Origin: Actinomycetota bacterium
GTDB taxonomy: Bacteria; Actinomycetota; Actinomycetes; S36-B12; UBA5976
Reading direction: 5' to 3'
NCBI GenBank assembly: GCA_016870945.1
Contig: VGAH01000001.1
Coordinates: forward strand, 1 to 47,980
Length of the DNA: 47,980 nucleotides
Both the position numbers and the translations under genes were made by a program. Below are positions 21,525-29,235 of the stretch, in pieces (the first letter of the stretch is position 1; the number at the start of each line of letters is the position of its first letter). The notes under the pieces are model-generated. The model was not told where the DNA came from and made no database searches. It worked only from the letters and a program-made list of their open reading frames with translations.

Positions 21525-22918
21525 CTGACGAACTAAGGCTCTATGACTCGCTCTTAAGGAGCGAACGAGTTTTCGAACCGCTAAACCCGACGCAAGTAGG
21601 CATCTACGTTTGTGGGCCGACGGTGCAAGCTTCGCCACACATCGGCCATTTGCGTTCGATGGTTGCCTTTGATGTGTTACGCAGGTGGCTTTTGCATCGC
21701 GGGTACAGCGTTACATTCATAAGAAACGTCACTGACATTGATGACAAAATCATTCACAATGCCGGTCATGAAGGCTGCTCGTGGTGGGCATTGGCGCAGA
21801 AATATGAGTACGAATTCGCACAAGCTGACGAGGTAATCGGGAATATCGCACCGACATACCAACCTCACGCGGCTGGCAGTGTGCCTGAAATATTGGCTTT
21901 CATCGGTCTTTTGATCGAAAAAGGTTTCGCTTACGCGAGTGCTGGCTCAGTTTGGTTTTCAATTGACAAGTTTCAGACTTATGGCGAGCTTTCTGGCCAA
22001 AAGCCTGCAGACATGTTGGCTTCACCCGAACAAGAAGCAGGTAAGCGCTCGCCCCAAGACTTTGCTTTGTGGAAGGCAGCAAAGCCCGATGAGCCATCCT
22101 GGGAATCACCTTGGGGCCCCGGGCGACCCGGGTGGCACATCGAGTGCTCTGCCATGGCATTTACCTACCTAGGTGCAAGTTTCGATATTCACGGCGGTGG
22201 GCGTGATTTGTTGTTTCCTCACCACGAGAACGAGCGCGCGCAGTCGAATGCGGTGGGCCACTCGTTTGCGAACTTCTGGGTTCACAACGCTTGGGTTACT
22301 ACCGCTGGCGAGAAGATGAGCAAGAGTCTTGGTAATTCACTAAAGGTAAGTGAAATCCTAAAGCGCGTTGAACCAATTGAATTGCGTTATTACCTGTTGT
22401 CGGCTCACTATCGCAGCAACTTGGAGTACTCACCCGAGGCGTTACAAGAAGCTGCAGCCGGTTACAGACGACTTATCTCATTTCTTGAGCGTGTAGGCAT
22501 CAACGAACCAGCCGCTGCTGAACCAAGTAGTGATTTCGTAGCGGCCATGAACTCTGATTTGGCAACGCCCCAGGCAATTGCGAGTTTGCACGAGTTGGTG
22601 ACGTCAGGTAACTCGGCACTTGATTCCGGTGATCTCGCTCTAGCCAACAAGTTGGCAGCGCAAGTTCAGGCAGGGTTAGGTGCCTTGGGCTGTGACCCAT
22701 TTGTCTCGAATTGGCAAAGTTCTCAAGCAAAAAAACCGCGAGTTGAAAATGCCTTGGGTTACCTGATTGATTCTTTGCTAAGTGAACGTGCCAAAGCTCG
22801 AGAAGCGGGCGACTTTGCGCGTGCTGATCAGATTCGCGACCTCCTTCTGGCTGCGGGGGTTTCATTAGAAGATTCAGCGACCAGCACGCGGTGGTCAGTG
22901 CGTCACACACCTTCGTGA
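21521..22918 (+). CDS. cysS: Cysteinyl-tRNA synthetase
   Basis: A 465-residue class I synthetase charging tRNA-Cys. It shows zinc ligand Cys31 in YVCGPTVQ, the HIGH motif at 40-43 (PHIGHLRSM), further zinc ligands in GWHIECSAMAF and FPHHENERAQS, and KMSKSLGN. The C-terminal helical region is of normal length. MshC, the mycothiol ligase paralogue, has a similar core, but the ispF-rlmB neighbours and the C-terminal anticodon-binding part point to CysS. The start is GTG 21521, overlapping ispF as GTGA. Confidence 0.95.
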   Translation: MTDELRLYDSLLRSERVFEPLNPTQVGIYVCGPTVQASPHIGHLRSMVAFDVLRRWLLHRGYSVTFIRNVTDIDDKIIHNAGHEGCSWWALAQKYEYEFAQADEVIGNIAPTYQPHAAGSVPEILAFIGLLIEKGFAYASAGSVWFSIDKFQTYGELSGQKPADMLASPEQEAGKRSPQDFALWKAAKPDEPSWESPWGPGRPGWHIECSAMAFTYLGASFDIHGGGRDLLFPHHENERAQSNAVGHSFANFWVHNAWVTTAGEKMSKSLGNSLKVSEILKRVEPIELRYYLLSAHYRSNLEYSPEALQEAAAGYRRLISFLERVGINEPAAAEPSSDFVAAMNSDLATPQAIASLHELVTSGNSALDSGDLALANKLAAQVQAGLGALGCDPFVSNWQSSQAKKPRVENALGYLIDSLLSERAKAREAGDFARADQIRDLLLAAGVSLEDSATSTRWSVRHTPS

Positions 22919-23685
22919 GTTCGAAAGAAAATCAAGATCTAATCGTTGGCAGAAATGCCGTAGAGGTTGCGTTGAGCGCAGCTGCTGGGCCGGGGGGCCT
23001 GGTAGCAGCGCCTGTGAAGTTGCTTTTGACCAAGTCAAGTGCGTCAGACGGGCGCGTGCAGTCAGCTCGCGATCTTGCACAACGCCAAGGCCTTGTCATT
23101 AATGAAGTCGATGATGCCTATTTGGACAAACTGACGGGTGGTGCAACTCATCAGGGTTGCGTTCTAGTGACTCGCCCGTACGCGTATGCCCCCGTCCAAG
23201 CTCTTCTTGAGTCGCCTGGTGATGACGAGATCTTGGTTGGTCTAGACGGTGTGACTGACCCGCAAAATTTGGGCGCGATAGCCCGTTCTGCTAATGCATT
23301 TGGTGCGCGCGGCCTGGTTATTCCTGAGAGACGTTCGGCACAAGTTGGTGCTACTTCGTGGAAGGCTTCGGCCGGGGCCTTCGCGACTTTGCCAGTGGCT
23401 CGAGTGGTGAACATGTCGCGCACCATCGAGCAGGCAAACGATCTAGGTTGGCAAAGCATTGGCTTGGCCCTAGAGGCCGAATGGTCGATTGAAAAAGTTG
23501 CTAACCATTGGCGCGGCTCGCCCATCTTCTTGCTGGCTGGCTCTGAGGGTGATGGTCTGTCTCGATTAGTCAGAGAAAAGTGCGTGCAACTAGCGAGGAT
23601 CCCGCATCGCGACCAAGTGGCGTCTTTGAACGTTTCGGTATCTGTGGCGATAGCCCTTTACGCGATTGCAAATAGACTCGACTAA
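22915..23685 (+). CDS. rlmB: 23S rRNA 2'-O-methyltransferase, RlmB/TrmH family
   Basis: A 256-residue SpoU-type methyltransferase, likely modifying Gm2251 of 23S rRNA. The N-terminal substrate-binding part has IVGRNAVEVAL. The knotted C-terminal domain has LVGLDGVTDPQNLGAIARSA, PERRSAQVG, FLLAGSEGDGLSRLVREKC and the final VASLNVSVSVAIALYAI. GTG 22915 is preferred because it overlaps the cysS stop as GTGA; starts further upstream are less likely. It closes the run that matches the Mycobacterium order carD to rlmB. Confidence 0.93.
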   Translation: MSSKENQDLIVGRNAVEVALSAAAGPGGLVAAPVKLLLTKSSASDGRVQSARDLAQRQGLVINEVDDAYLDKLTGGATHQGCVLVTRPYAYAPVQALLESPGDDEILVGLDGVTDPQNLGAIARSANAFGARGLVIPERRSAQVGATSWKASAGAFATLPVARVVNMSRTIEQANDLGWQSIGLALEAEWSIEKVANHWRGSPIFLLAGSEGDGLSRLVREKCVQLARIPHRDQVASLNVSVSVAIALYAIANRLD

Positions 23686-23689
23686 ATAC

Positions 23690-23765
23690 GCCGACGTGGC
23701 GCAACTGGTAGCGCACTCGACTTGTAATCGAGCGGTTCGGGGTTCAAGTCCCCGCGTCGGCTCCA
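23690..23765 (+). tRNA. tRNA-Thr (anticodon TGT), CCA encoded
   Basis: The cloverleaf is 73 bases plus CCA. The acceptor GCCGACG pairs with CGTCGGC, the D-stem is GCGC/GCGC, the anticodon stem CTCGA/TCGAG has loop CTTGTAA, and the T-arm is CGGGG TTCAAGT CCCCG. The discriminator is T. It is the only tRNA in the window with an encoded CCA. It starts four bases after rlmB and ends one base before tadA. Confidence 0.97.
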
Positions 23766-23766
23766 A

Positions 23767-24249
23767 TTGAAACCGAGCCAAGCAGACGAGGCAGCGATTC
23801 GCGCCCTCTTGGGCCTGACACCGACGGGCGATGCAGAAGACGTGCCGGTGGTCGCTGGGCTATTTGATCGAGAAGGTCGAATGCTGTGTTGGGCCAGCAA
23901 CAAAAGAGAGACGACTGGTGACCCGACTGCTCATGCAGAGGTTTTGGTTCTACGCGATGCGGGTAGGGCAGGCACGGGGGCTAAAGCTGGCGATTGGCGG
24001 CTAGATGACGTCACTTTGGCGGTAACTCTTGAACCTTGCGCGATGTGTGCGGGGGCGATTTTGAATGCGCGCGTGCCACGTGTGGTCTTTGGCGCTTACG
24101 AGCCAAAGACCGGCGCTGCGGGTTCGTTGATAGATGTGCTGCGCGAGCCGCGAAACCTTCACCGCCCAGAAGTCGTTGGCGGTGTCTTGGCGCAAGAGTG
24201 TGGCCAGGTCTTAAGCACTTGGTTTGCCAGCGTGCGCGAACGCGGGTAA
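23767..24249 (+). CDS. tadA: tRNA adenosine(34) deaminase TadA
   Basis: A 160-residue zinc deaminase that converts A34 to inosine in tRNA-Arg(ACG). The proton shuttle and zinc ligand are in PTAHAEVLVLRDA (His56, Glu58). The cysteine pair is in LEPCAMCAGAILNARV (Cys91, Cys94). VVFGAYEPKTGAAGS and the C-terminal HRPEVVGGVLAQECG are typical. The likely start is TTG 23767, one base beyond the CCA of tRNA-Thr, so tRNA 3' processing would leave an almost leaderless tadA message. No ribosome site is visible. Confidence 0.92.
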   Translation: MKPSQADEAAIRALLGLTPTGDAEDVPVVAGLFDREGRMLCWASNKRETTGDPTAHAEVLVLRDAGRAGTGAKAGDWRLDDVTLAVTLEPCAMCAGAILNARVPRVVFGAYEPKTGAAGSLIDVLREPRNLHRPEVVGGVLAQECGQVLSTWFASVRERG

Positions 24250-24251
24250 AG

Positions 24252-24275
24252 CAAGCCGGCCCCACCGGGGCTTGG
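24252..24275. terminator. Hairpin between convergent tadA and glycoside hydrolase genes
   Basis: GCCCC (24259-24263), ACC loop, GGGGC (24267-24271) form a strong short stem, extended by CAAG/CTTG outside a CGG bulge. It fills the 28-base gap between two convergent genes. No long T-run follows on either strand, so its strength is uncertain. Confidence 0.5.
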
Positions 24276-24277
24276 CG

Positions 24278-25666
24278 TTAAGAGATCTTTAGAACCTGTT
24301 GTTCGACTTTAAGTTGTTGGCCGGCAGTCAAGTTTTGGCAGACATTCTTGAAGTCGCACGCCTTTGTGACCCCAGCCGGCACGGTGTAGTTGCCAGGCCC
24401 ACTAATTGACCACGCCACTGAGAAGTTCTGAGGTGTAGTCCCTGCGCGAGCGGTAAACGAGCAAACCTTGGAGGTTCCGTTTTCGTTGAGGTCTTGGCAC
24501 CCAGTAACCGAGGCCCCGTCCACTGATTTCAAGAGGAAGTCAAATGCCTGTGCAGCTTCTGTGTTGCGATATAAGATGACGCCAAGTTGAGTGGTGCCAC
24601 CGTCTGGAACCCACGAGTACCAATAGACCCGCGCAAGGCCGAGGGCGATTGAGTCCAGGTAGGCCTGTTTGATCAGTTGCGCCTCAACTGCCGGATCGAA
24701 ATTGACAGCCGGGAAGTTTGGCCCAGGCCCAGCCAGGCCGAAGTTCAATTCGGTTTCCCAGATCGGCTTGTTCGGTGCGCCGGCGTCAGTAAGGCTCTTC
24801 TTGAAAAGTTCTATTTGGTTTCGGCGGTCGGCTGGTTTGCCGGTTGAGACCGGGTAGGCGTGAACTGCCCATACGTCAAGGTCTTTGGGCCAACCATCTT
24901 TCTTAAGTGCCTCTAGGTACGGCGGGAAGAACGCTCGAAAACCTTGCGGGCGACGAGTGGTCGTGCTTGGTGCCACACAAAGTGCCCCCGGGTCGAGTTT
25001 TTTTACCAGAGCGCAGGTTCGTTCGGTGAGTTCGGCCATTCGCTCAGGGGTGCCTCGCCAGAAAGTTGTCTCACTTGCTTCGTTCCAAATTTGATAAGAC
25101 TCGATCTTGCCTTTGTATCTGGTTACGACTTGGGTTACGTAGTCGTCCCAATCTTTTAGATCTTTGATGTCTGCCGCAGCACCTGGGCCGCGTAAGTCGG
25201 CTTTTTGATCTGCCGCTGCCCACGAGGTGGTAGGCCCGAAGACATAGAGGACGGGGGTGTTGCGCGCGTTAGCTGCTGCAACCGCAGCGTCGAGTTTGGT
25301 GAAATCAAATTGGTCTTGTAAAGGTTCAACTTCACGCCAGCTGGTGCCTGAATCCCAGAGGCGCACAGACCCGACGGGGATGTTCGGCCATTCACCCAGA
25401 GCAATCTCGGGTATGTGAACGCCAAAGAGACGATTTAAGTTCGAGTTTGTGACTTTGATCGCCTTGGCCTTTTTCTTGCCGGTCTTGGCTTTGGCACCTT
25501 GGTTTGGGGATTTCTTTGATTTCTTCTTGGCGTCGGCGGCTTGACTAGACACCTTGGCGTTCATCGGGCCCGAGCTTGTGGGCGTGAAGGCGGTTGCCGT
25601 GGTGGTAATTGGCAGCAACGCCAGGGTGAGGCAGATTGCAGAAGTAGCGGCTAGGCGCGAACGCAT
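24278..25666 (-). CDS. Secreted clan GH-A glycoside hydrolase, substrate unknown
   Basis: A 462-residue exported protein. Residues 1-27 are a signal peptide; residues 45-72 are a lysine-rich linker. The (beta/alpha)8 core starts at FGVHIPE and shows SVRLWDSGTSWREVEP. The acid/base is in YQIWNEAS (Glu196) and the likely nucleophile in IWETELNFG (Glu306, conserved in the paralogue). This pattern resembles GH39/GH5-like families. A C-terminal beta domain has four cysteines. A paralogue lies at 38464-39810. ATG 25666 has a TGTAAT box six bases upstream. The polysaccharide target cannot be read; self-wall or exopolysaccharide is possible. Confidence 0.75.
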   Translation of the reverse strand: MRSRLAATSAICLTLALLPITTTATAFTPTSSGPMNAKVSSQAADAKKKSKKSPNQGAKAKTGKKKAKAIKVTNSNLNRLFGVHIPEIALGEWPNIPVGSVRLWDSGTSWREVEPLQDQFDFTKLDAAVAAANARNTPVLYVFGPTTSWAAADQKADLRGPGAAADIKDLKDWDDYVTQVVTRYKGKIESYQIWNEASETTFWRGTPERMAELTERTCALVKKLDPGALCVAPSTTTRRPQGFRAFFPPYLEALKKDGWPKDLDVWAVHAYPVSTGKPADRRNQIELFKKSLTDAGAPNKPIWETELNFGLAGPGPNFPAVNFDPAVEAQLIKQAYLDSIALGLARVYWYSWVPDGGTTQLGVILYRNTEAAQAFDFLLKSVDGASVTGCQDLNENGTSKVCSFTARAGTTPQNFSVAWSISGPGNYTVPAGVTKACDFKNVCQNLTAGQQLKVEQQVLKIS

Positions 25667-25672
25667 AGCGCC

Positions 25673-25678
25673 ATTACA
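25673..25678 (-). promoter_or_regulatory. -10 box of leaderless glycoside hydrolase promoter
   Basis: TGTAAT on the minus strand (five of six matches to TATAAT), ending six bases before ATG 25666. The divergent CPBP gene has a TAGGTT box eight bases before its own ATG. Confidence 0.45.
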
Positions 25679-25699
25679 TCATCATTAGGTTCGTTACCT

Positions 25700-26410
25700 A
25701 TGAGACCGACTGTCAGGACACCTGAACTTTGGGTGATTTTCCCCGTTTTGGCAGTGCTGGTGTTGGTCAATCTTTCTAACAACCTTTGGGCCCCTGATTT
25801 GTATGTACCGGTTTCAATTGCCGCCGCCGCACTACTTATATGGATCGCACGACAAAGCGGTTTGTTTTGGACCGACCTTGGGCTTGGGCCTCATTGGGTT
25901 CGTAACGGGTTTCGTTGGGGGTTGCCTTTTGTAGGGGTGGTTGCGATTCTTTATAGCGCGGCGTTCGTTATACCGGCCGGGCAGCAATTTTTCGTTGACG
26001 AGCGTTTAGCCGAGACCTCTCTTTGGGAGGTTCTGTGGTTAGCGCTGGTAAGAGTGCCTTTCGGCACCGTTCTGTTAGAAGAGGTTGCATTTCGCGGGGT
26101 GCTCTACGGGTTGTTTCGTCGGCGCTTTGGCCCGCTTTTTGCGACCATCGGCTCGTCGGTGCTCTTTGGCCTCTGGCATGTGTTGCCAACGATTCCCTTA
26201 GCGAATTCGGTGCCAGCAATCGGTGACGCCCTTGGGCCTGGGGTGGACGCCTCGCTGGTTTCGGTACTTGTGGCAGTGGCATTTACGACTGTGGCTGGTG
26301 TGGGTTTTGTGATGTTGCGAAGGTGGTCACACAGCTTGCTTGCACCCTCATTAGTTCACTGTGCAACCAACAGTCTCGGCTATCTCTTTGCTTGGGTTGC
26401 TCGCGTCTGA
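25700..26410 (+). CDS. CPBP family intramembrane metalloprotease
   Basis: A 236-residue membrane protein with about seven hydrophobic segments. The three CPBP (Abi/CAAX) motifs are present: EEVAFRGVLYGLFRRRFGP (EExxxR), VLFGLWHVLP (FxxxH) and a last-helix SLVHCATNSLGYL. Bacterial members cleave within membranes or protect against self-made bacteriocins; the substrate here is unknown. ATG 25700 is the natural start. A TAGGTT box eight bases upstream suggests a very short leader. It is divergent from the secreted hydrolase. Confidence 0.87.
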   Translation: MRPTVRTPELWVIFPVLAVLVLVNLSNNLWAPDLYVPVSIAAAALLIWIARQSGLFWTDLGLGPHWVRNGFRWGLPFVGVVAILYSAAFVIPAGQQFFVDERLAETSLWEVLWLALVRVPFGTVLLEEVAFRGVLYGLFRRRFGPLFATIGSSVLFGLWHVLPTIPLANSVPAIGDALGPGVDASLVSVLVAVAFTTVAGVGFVMLRRWSHSLLAPSLVHCATNSLGYLFAWVARV

Positions 26411-26539
26411 GCTAGCGCCCCACTTTGCGTGAAGCCCAACCCGCGACACCGCGCGGCGCTTAGTCAAAATGTCGGTGGTGACACCTAGCATGTGGCTTTC
26501 TATTTGCGACTAGTTCTTAATCAGGGCTTAGGGGGTTTC

Positions 26540-26821
26540 GTGGAGGCTGCTGAAAACTCGGTGCTGGCGCCATTAGGTCAGCTGACTGATCGCGATTTGG
26601 CGATCCTCGAGTTCGAGCGGCAGTGGTGGCGATATGCGGGGGCTAAAGAGCAGGCGATTCGTGAGAAGTTCGACATGAGTGCTACCCGTTACTACCAAGT
26701 GCTCAACACCATCATCGACAACCCGCAGTCCCTCACGGTTGACCCGATGCTGGTCAAGCGGTTGCAGCGGCTTCGAGCGGCCCGCCAGCGGGCTAGAGCG
26801 GCCAGGCGCCTGGGCCACTAG
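26540..26821 (+). CDS. DUF3263 family protein
   Basis: A small basic protein of about 93 residues. The whole DUF3263 signature is present: LTDRDLAILEFERQWWRYAG, KEQAIREKFDMSATRYYQVL and PMLVKRLQRLRAARQRARAA. The middle resembles a helix-turn-helix, so DNA binding is plausible, but the family is uncharacterised. GTG 26540 is chosen because AGGGGG lies five bases upstream and conservation begins soon after. A GTG at 26492 is possible but sits directly on a TAGCAT box. A CIRCE-controlled groEL follows. Confidence 0.86.
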   Translation: MEAAENSVLAPLGQLTDRDLAILEFERQWWRYAGAKEQAIREKFDMSATRYYQVLNTIIDNPQSLTVDPMLVKRLQRLRAARQRARAARRLGH

Positions 26822-26909
26822 GCCAATAGGGCACTGGGCCTCGTCCAATCCCCTTCGGCTGGCGCTCGGGTGGCCGCCACGCCCCGCAGGCCCCGCCTAA
26901 AACCCTCGG

Positions 26910-26936
26910 TTTGCACTCTCCCCCCGAGAGTGCTAA
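26910..26936 (+). promoter_or_regulatory. CIRCE operator 1 (HrcA site) upstream of groEL
   Basis: TTTGCACTC, a nine-base spacer, then GAGTGCTAA. It matches the CIRCE consensus TTAGCACTC-N9-GAGTGCTAA with two differences in the left arm. HrcA binding here would repress groEL until heat shock. Confidence 0.92.
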
Positions 26937-26943
26937 AAATGGG

Positions 26944-26970
26944 CTAGCACTCTCGCCCTGAGAGTGACAA
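26944..26970 (+). promoter_or_regulatory. CIRCE operator 2 (HrcA site) upstream of groEL
   Basis: CTAGCACTC, a nine-base spacer, then GAGTGACAA. It is less perfect in the right arm. It begins eight bases after the first CIRCE and ends 40 bases before the groEL ATG. Confidence 0.88.
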
Positions 26971-27009
26971 CTCTTACCCCAACCGCTAGCTAAAGGACGA
27001 CTGAAAAAA

Positions 27010-28632
27010 ATGCCGAAAATGATTGCGTTCGACGAGGACGCCCGACGCTCTCTTGAGCGGGGCATGAACACCCTTGCTGACGCCGTGCGCGTGACTTTGG
27101 GCCCCAAGGGCCGCAACGTGGTGCTCGAAAAGAAGTGGGGCGCCCCGACCATCACCAACGACGGTGTTTCTATTGCGAAAGAAATTGAGCTTGAAGACCC
27201 TTACGAAAAAATCGGCGCCGAGCTGGTCAAAGAAGTAGCTAAGAAGACCGACGACGTTGCTGGCGACGGCACCACCACCGCGACGGTGTTGGCCCAGGCG
27301 CTCGTGCGCGAAGGCTTGCGCAACGTGGCCGCCGGTGCGAACCCGATGGCGCTAAAGCGTGGCATCGAGAAGTCAGTCGAGAAGATCTCGTCTGAACTTC
27401 TTGACATGGCCCAAGACGTTGAGACCAAGACCCAGATCTCGTCTACCGCCTCTATCTCTGCCGGTGGCGACACCGAGGTCGGCGAAATGATCGCCGAAGC
27501 GATGGACAAGGCCGGTAAAGAAGGCGTAATCACCGTCGAAGAGAGCAACACTTTCGGTCTCGAGCTCGAACTCACTGAAGGTATGCGCTTTGACAAGGGC
27601 TACATCTCGCCTTACTTCGTCACTGACCCCGACCGTATGGAAACAGTGCTCGAAGACCCGTACATCTTGATCGTCAACTCGAAGATCTCGGCCGTTAAAG
27701 ACTTGCTGCCGGTGCTCGAGAAGGTCATGCAGTCAGGCAAGCCACTTGCCATCATCGCTGAAGACGTCGAGGGCGAGGCCCTGGCGACCTTGGTGGTCAA
27801 CAAGATTCGTGGCACATTCCGCTCGGTTGCGGTTAAGGCGCCAGGTTTCGGTGACCGTCGCAAAGCCATGATGCAAGACATCGCCATCTTGACTGGCGGA
27901 CAGGTCATCAGCGAAGAGGTCGGTCTCAAACTCGAGAATGTTGGCCTCGACTTGCTAGGCCGTGCTCGCAAGGTCGTCGTCACTAAAGACGAGACCACCA
28001 TCGTCGAAGGTGCAGGGGATGCCGACCAGATCGCCGGTCGTTGCCAGCAGATTCGCACCGAGATCGAGAACTCAGACTCTGACTACGACAAAGAGAAGCT
28101 CCAAGAGCGTCTCGCCAAATTGTCAGGTGGGGTGGCCGTCATCAAGGTCGGCGCTGCTACCGAAGTCGAGCTCAAAGAGCGCAAGCACCGTATCGAAGAC
28201 GCCGTGCGTAACGCGAAGGCCGCAGTCGAAGAGGGCATCGTCGCCGGTGGTGGCGTGGCCTTGATTCAGGCCTCGAAGAAAGCTCTTGACAGCTTGAAGC
28301 TTTCAGGCGATGAGGCAACGGGCGTGAACATCGTTCGCGTCGCCGTTGAGGCACCGCTAAAGCAGATCGCAACCAACGCCGGTCTTGAGGGTGGTGTGGT
28401 CGTCGAGAAGGTAAGCCACCTAAAGCCTGGCGAAGGCCTTGACGCTGCAACTGGCGAATACGTAGACATGATCAAAGCCGGCATCATTGACCCGGCGAAG
28501 GTCACTCGTTCTGCATTGCAAAACGCTGCCTCTATCGCAGGTTTGTTCTTGACCACCGAAGCCGTGGTCGCAGACAAGCCCGAGAAAGAGAAGGCGCCTG
28601 CCATGCCAGACGGCGGGGGTATGGACTTCTAA
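27010..28632 (+). CDS. groEL: Chaperonin GroEL (Hsp60), copy without groES
   Basis: A 540-residue ATP-dependent folding chaperonin of normal length. It shows LGPKGRNVVLEKKWGAP, NDGVSIAKEIELEDP, VAGDGTTTATVLAQ with the catalytic Asp, and EEGIVAGGGVAL. The tail is short and ends GGGMDF, without the long GGM repeat. No groES precedes it, as with the lone groEL2 of many actinobacteria. Codons are visibly richer in C-ending forms than in neighbours, in line with high expression. Two CIRCE elements lie upstream. AAGGA lies 12 bases before the ATG, a longer spacing than usual. A strong hairpin follows. Confidence 0.98.
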   Translation: MPKMIAFDEDARRSLERGMNTLADAVRVTLGPKGRNVVLEKKWGAPTITNDGVSIAKEIELEDPYEKIGAELVKEVAKKTDDVAGDGTTTATVLAQALVREGLRNVAAGANPMALKRGIEKSVEKISSELLDMAQDVETKTQISSTASISAGGDTEVGEMIAEAMDKAGKEGVITVEESNTFGLELELTEGMRFDKGYISPYFVTDPDRMETVLEDPYILIVNSKISAVKDLLPVLEKVMQSGKPLAIIAEDVEGEALATLVVNKIRGTFRSVAVKAPGFGDRRKAMMQDIAILTGGQVISEEVGLKLENVGLDLLGRARKVVVTKDETTIVEGAGDADQIAGRCQQIRTEIENSDSDYDKEKLQERLAKLSGGVAVIKVGAATEVELKERKHRIEDAVRNAKAAVEEGIVAGGGVALIQASKKALDSLKLSGDEATGVNIVRVAVEAPLKQIATNAGLEGGVVVEKVSHLKPGEGLDAATGEYVDMIKAGIIDPAKVTRSALQNAASIAGLFLTTEAVVADKPEKEKAPAMPDGGGMDF

Positions 28633-28700
28633 GGCCCAAACCCAAGGCCCGTCTCGCTAAACGCGAGGCAGTGCGGGTAAGCCGCACAAAATCTGAACTT

Positions 28701-28739
28701 GGGGGCGCACTCTCAAAAAGGGGTGCGCCCCCGATTTTC
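28701..28739 (+). terminator. Rho-independent-type terminator after groEL
   Basis: GGGGGCGCAC (28701-28710) pairs perfectly with GTGCGCCCCC (28723-28732) around a 12-base loop. GATTTTCT follows, a short T-run. It lies about 70 bases after the groEL stop. Confidence 0.85.
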
Positions 28740-28829
28740 TGCTCGGTTAGTCTGTGCCTGCGGTGTGCACCGCCACCCGCGGGTTGACTGCGGTGCATTT
28801 TTCGATTGCGACAAGAGTGAGGTTTCGAC

Positions 28830-29219
28830 GTGCCTACCGGAAGAATCAAGTGGTACGACGCCGAAAAGGGTTTCGGTTTCATAACCGGTGACGACAACAG
28901 CGACGTTTTCGTTCACGTAACCGCGTTGCCAGATGGCGCCTTACCCCGTCCGAACTCGCGTGTCGAGTACGGGGTGGCCGAGGGCCGACGCGGGCTACAG
29001 GCTTTGCAAGTTCGAATCCTCGACCCGTTGCCAAGCGTTGCCGAGGGTGCTCGCAAAGACCCAGATGACATGGCTGCGATTCTGGAAGACCTAATAAGAA
29101 TGTTGGACGGGGTCTCGGGCCAATTGCGTCGTGGCCGCTACCCGGATGAACGTCACGCCCAACGAGTGTCAGCGGTGCTGCGCGCTGTGGCCAACGACCT
29201 CGAGGTTTCCGAGAACTAG
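28830..29219 (+). CDS. Cold-shock domain protein
   Basis: A 129-residue protein. Residues 1-65 form a cold-shock domain with RNA-binding motifs GRIKWYDAEKGFGFITGDD and DVFVHVTALP. A helical C-terminal half (MAAILEDLIRMLDGVSGQLR) extends it beyond the usual 67-residue CspA. This longer form occurs next to DUF3027 in mycobacteria and streptomycetes. GTG 28830 is preceded by GTGAGG. DUF3027 follows after 16 bases, probably in one operon. Confidence 0.9.
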   Translation: MPTGRIKWYDAEKGFGFITGDDNSDVFVHVTALPDGALPRPNSRVEYGVAEGRRGLQALQVRILDPLPSVAEGARKDPDDMAAILEDLIRMLDGVSGQLRRGRYPDERHAQRVSAVLRAVANDLEVSEN

Positions 29220-29235
29220 GTAGAGGGCTAAACCC

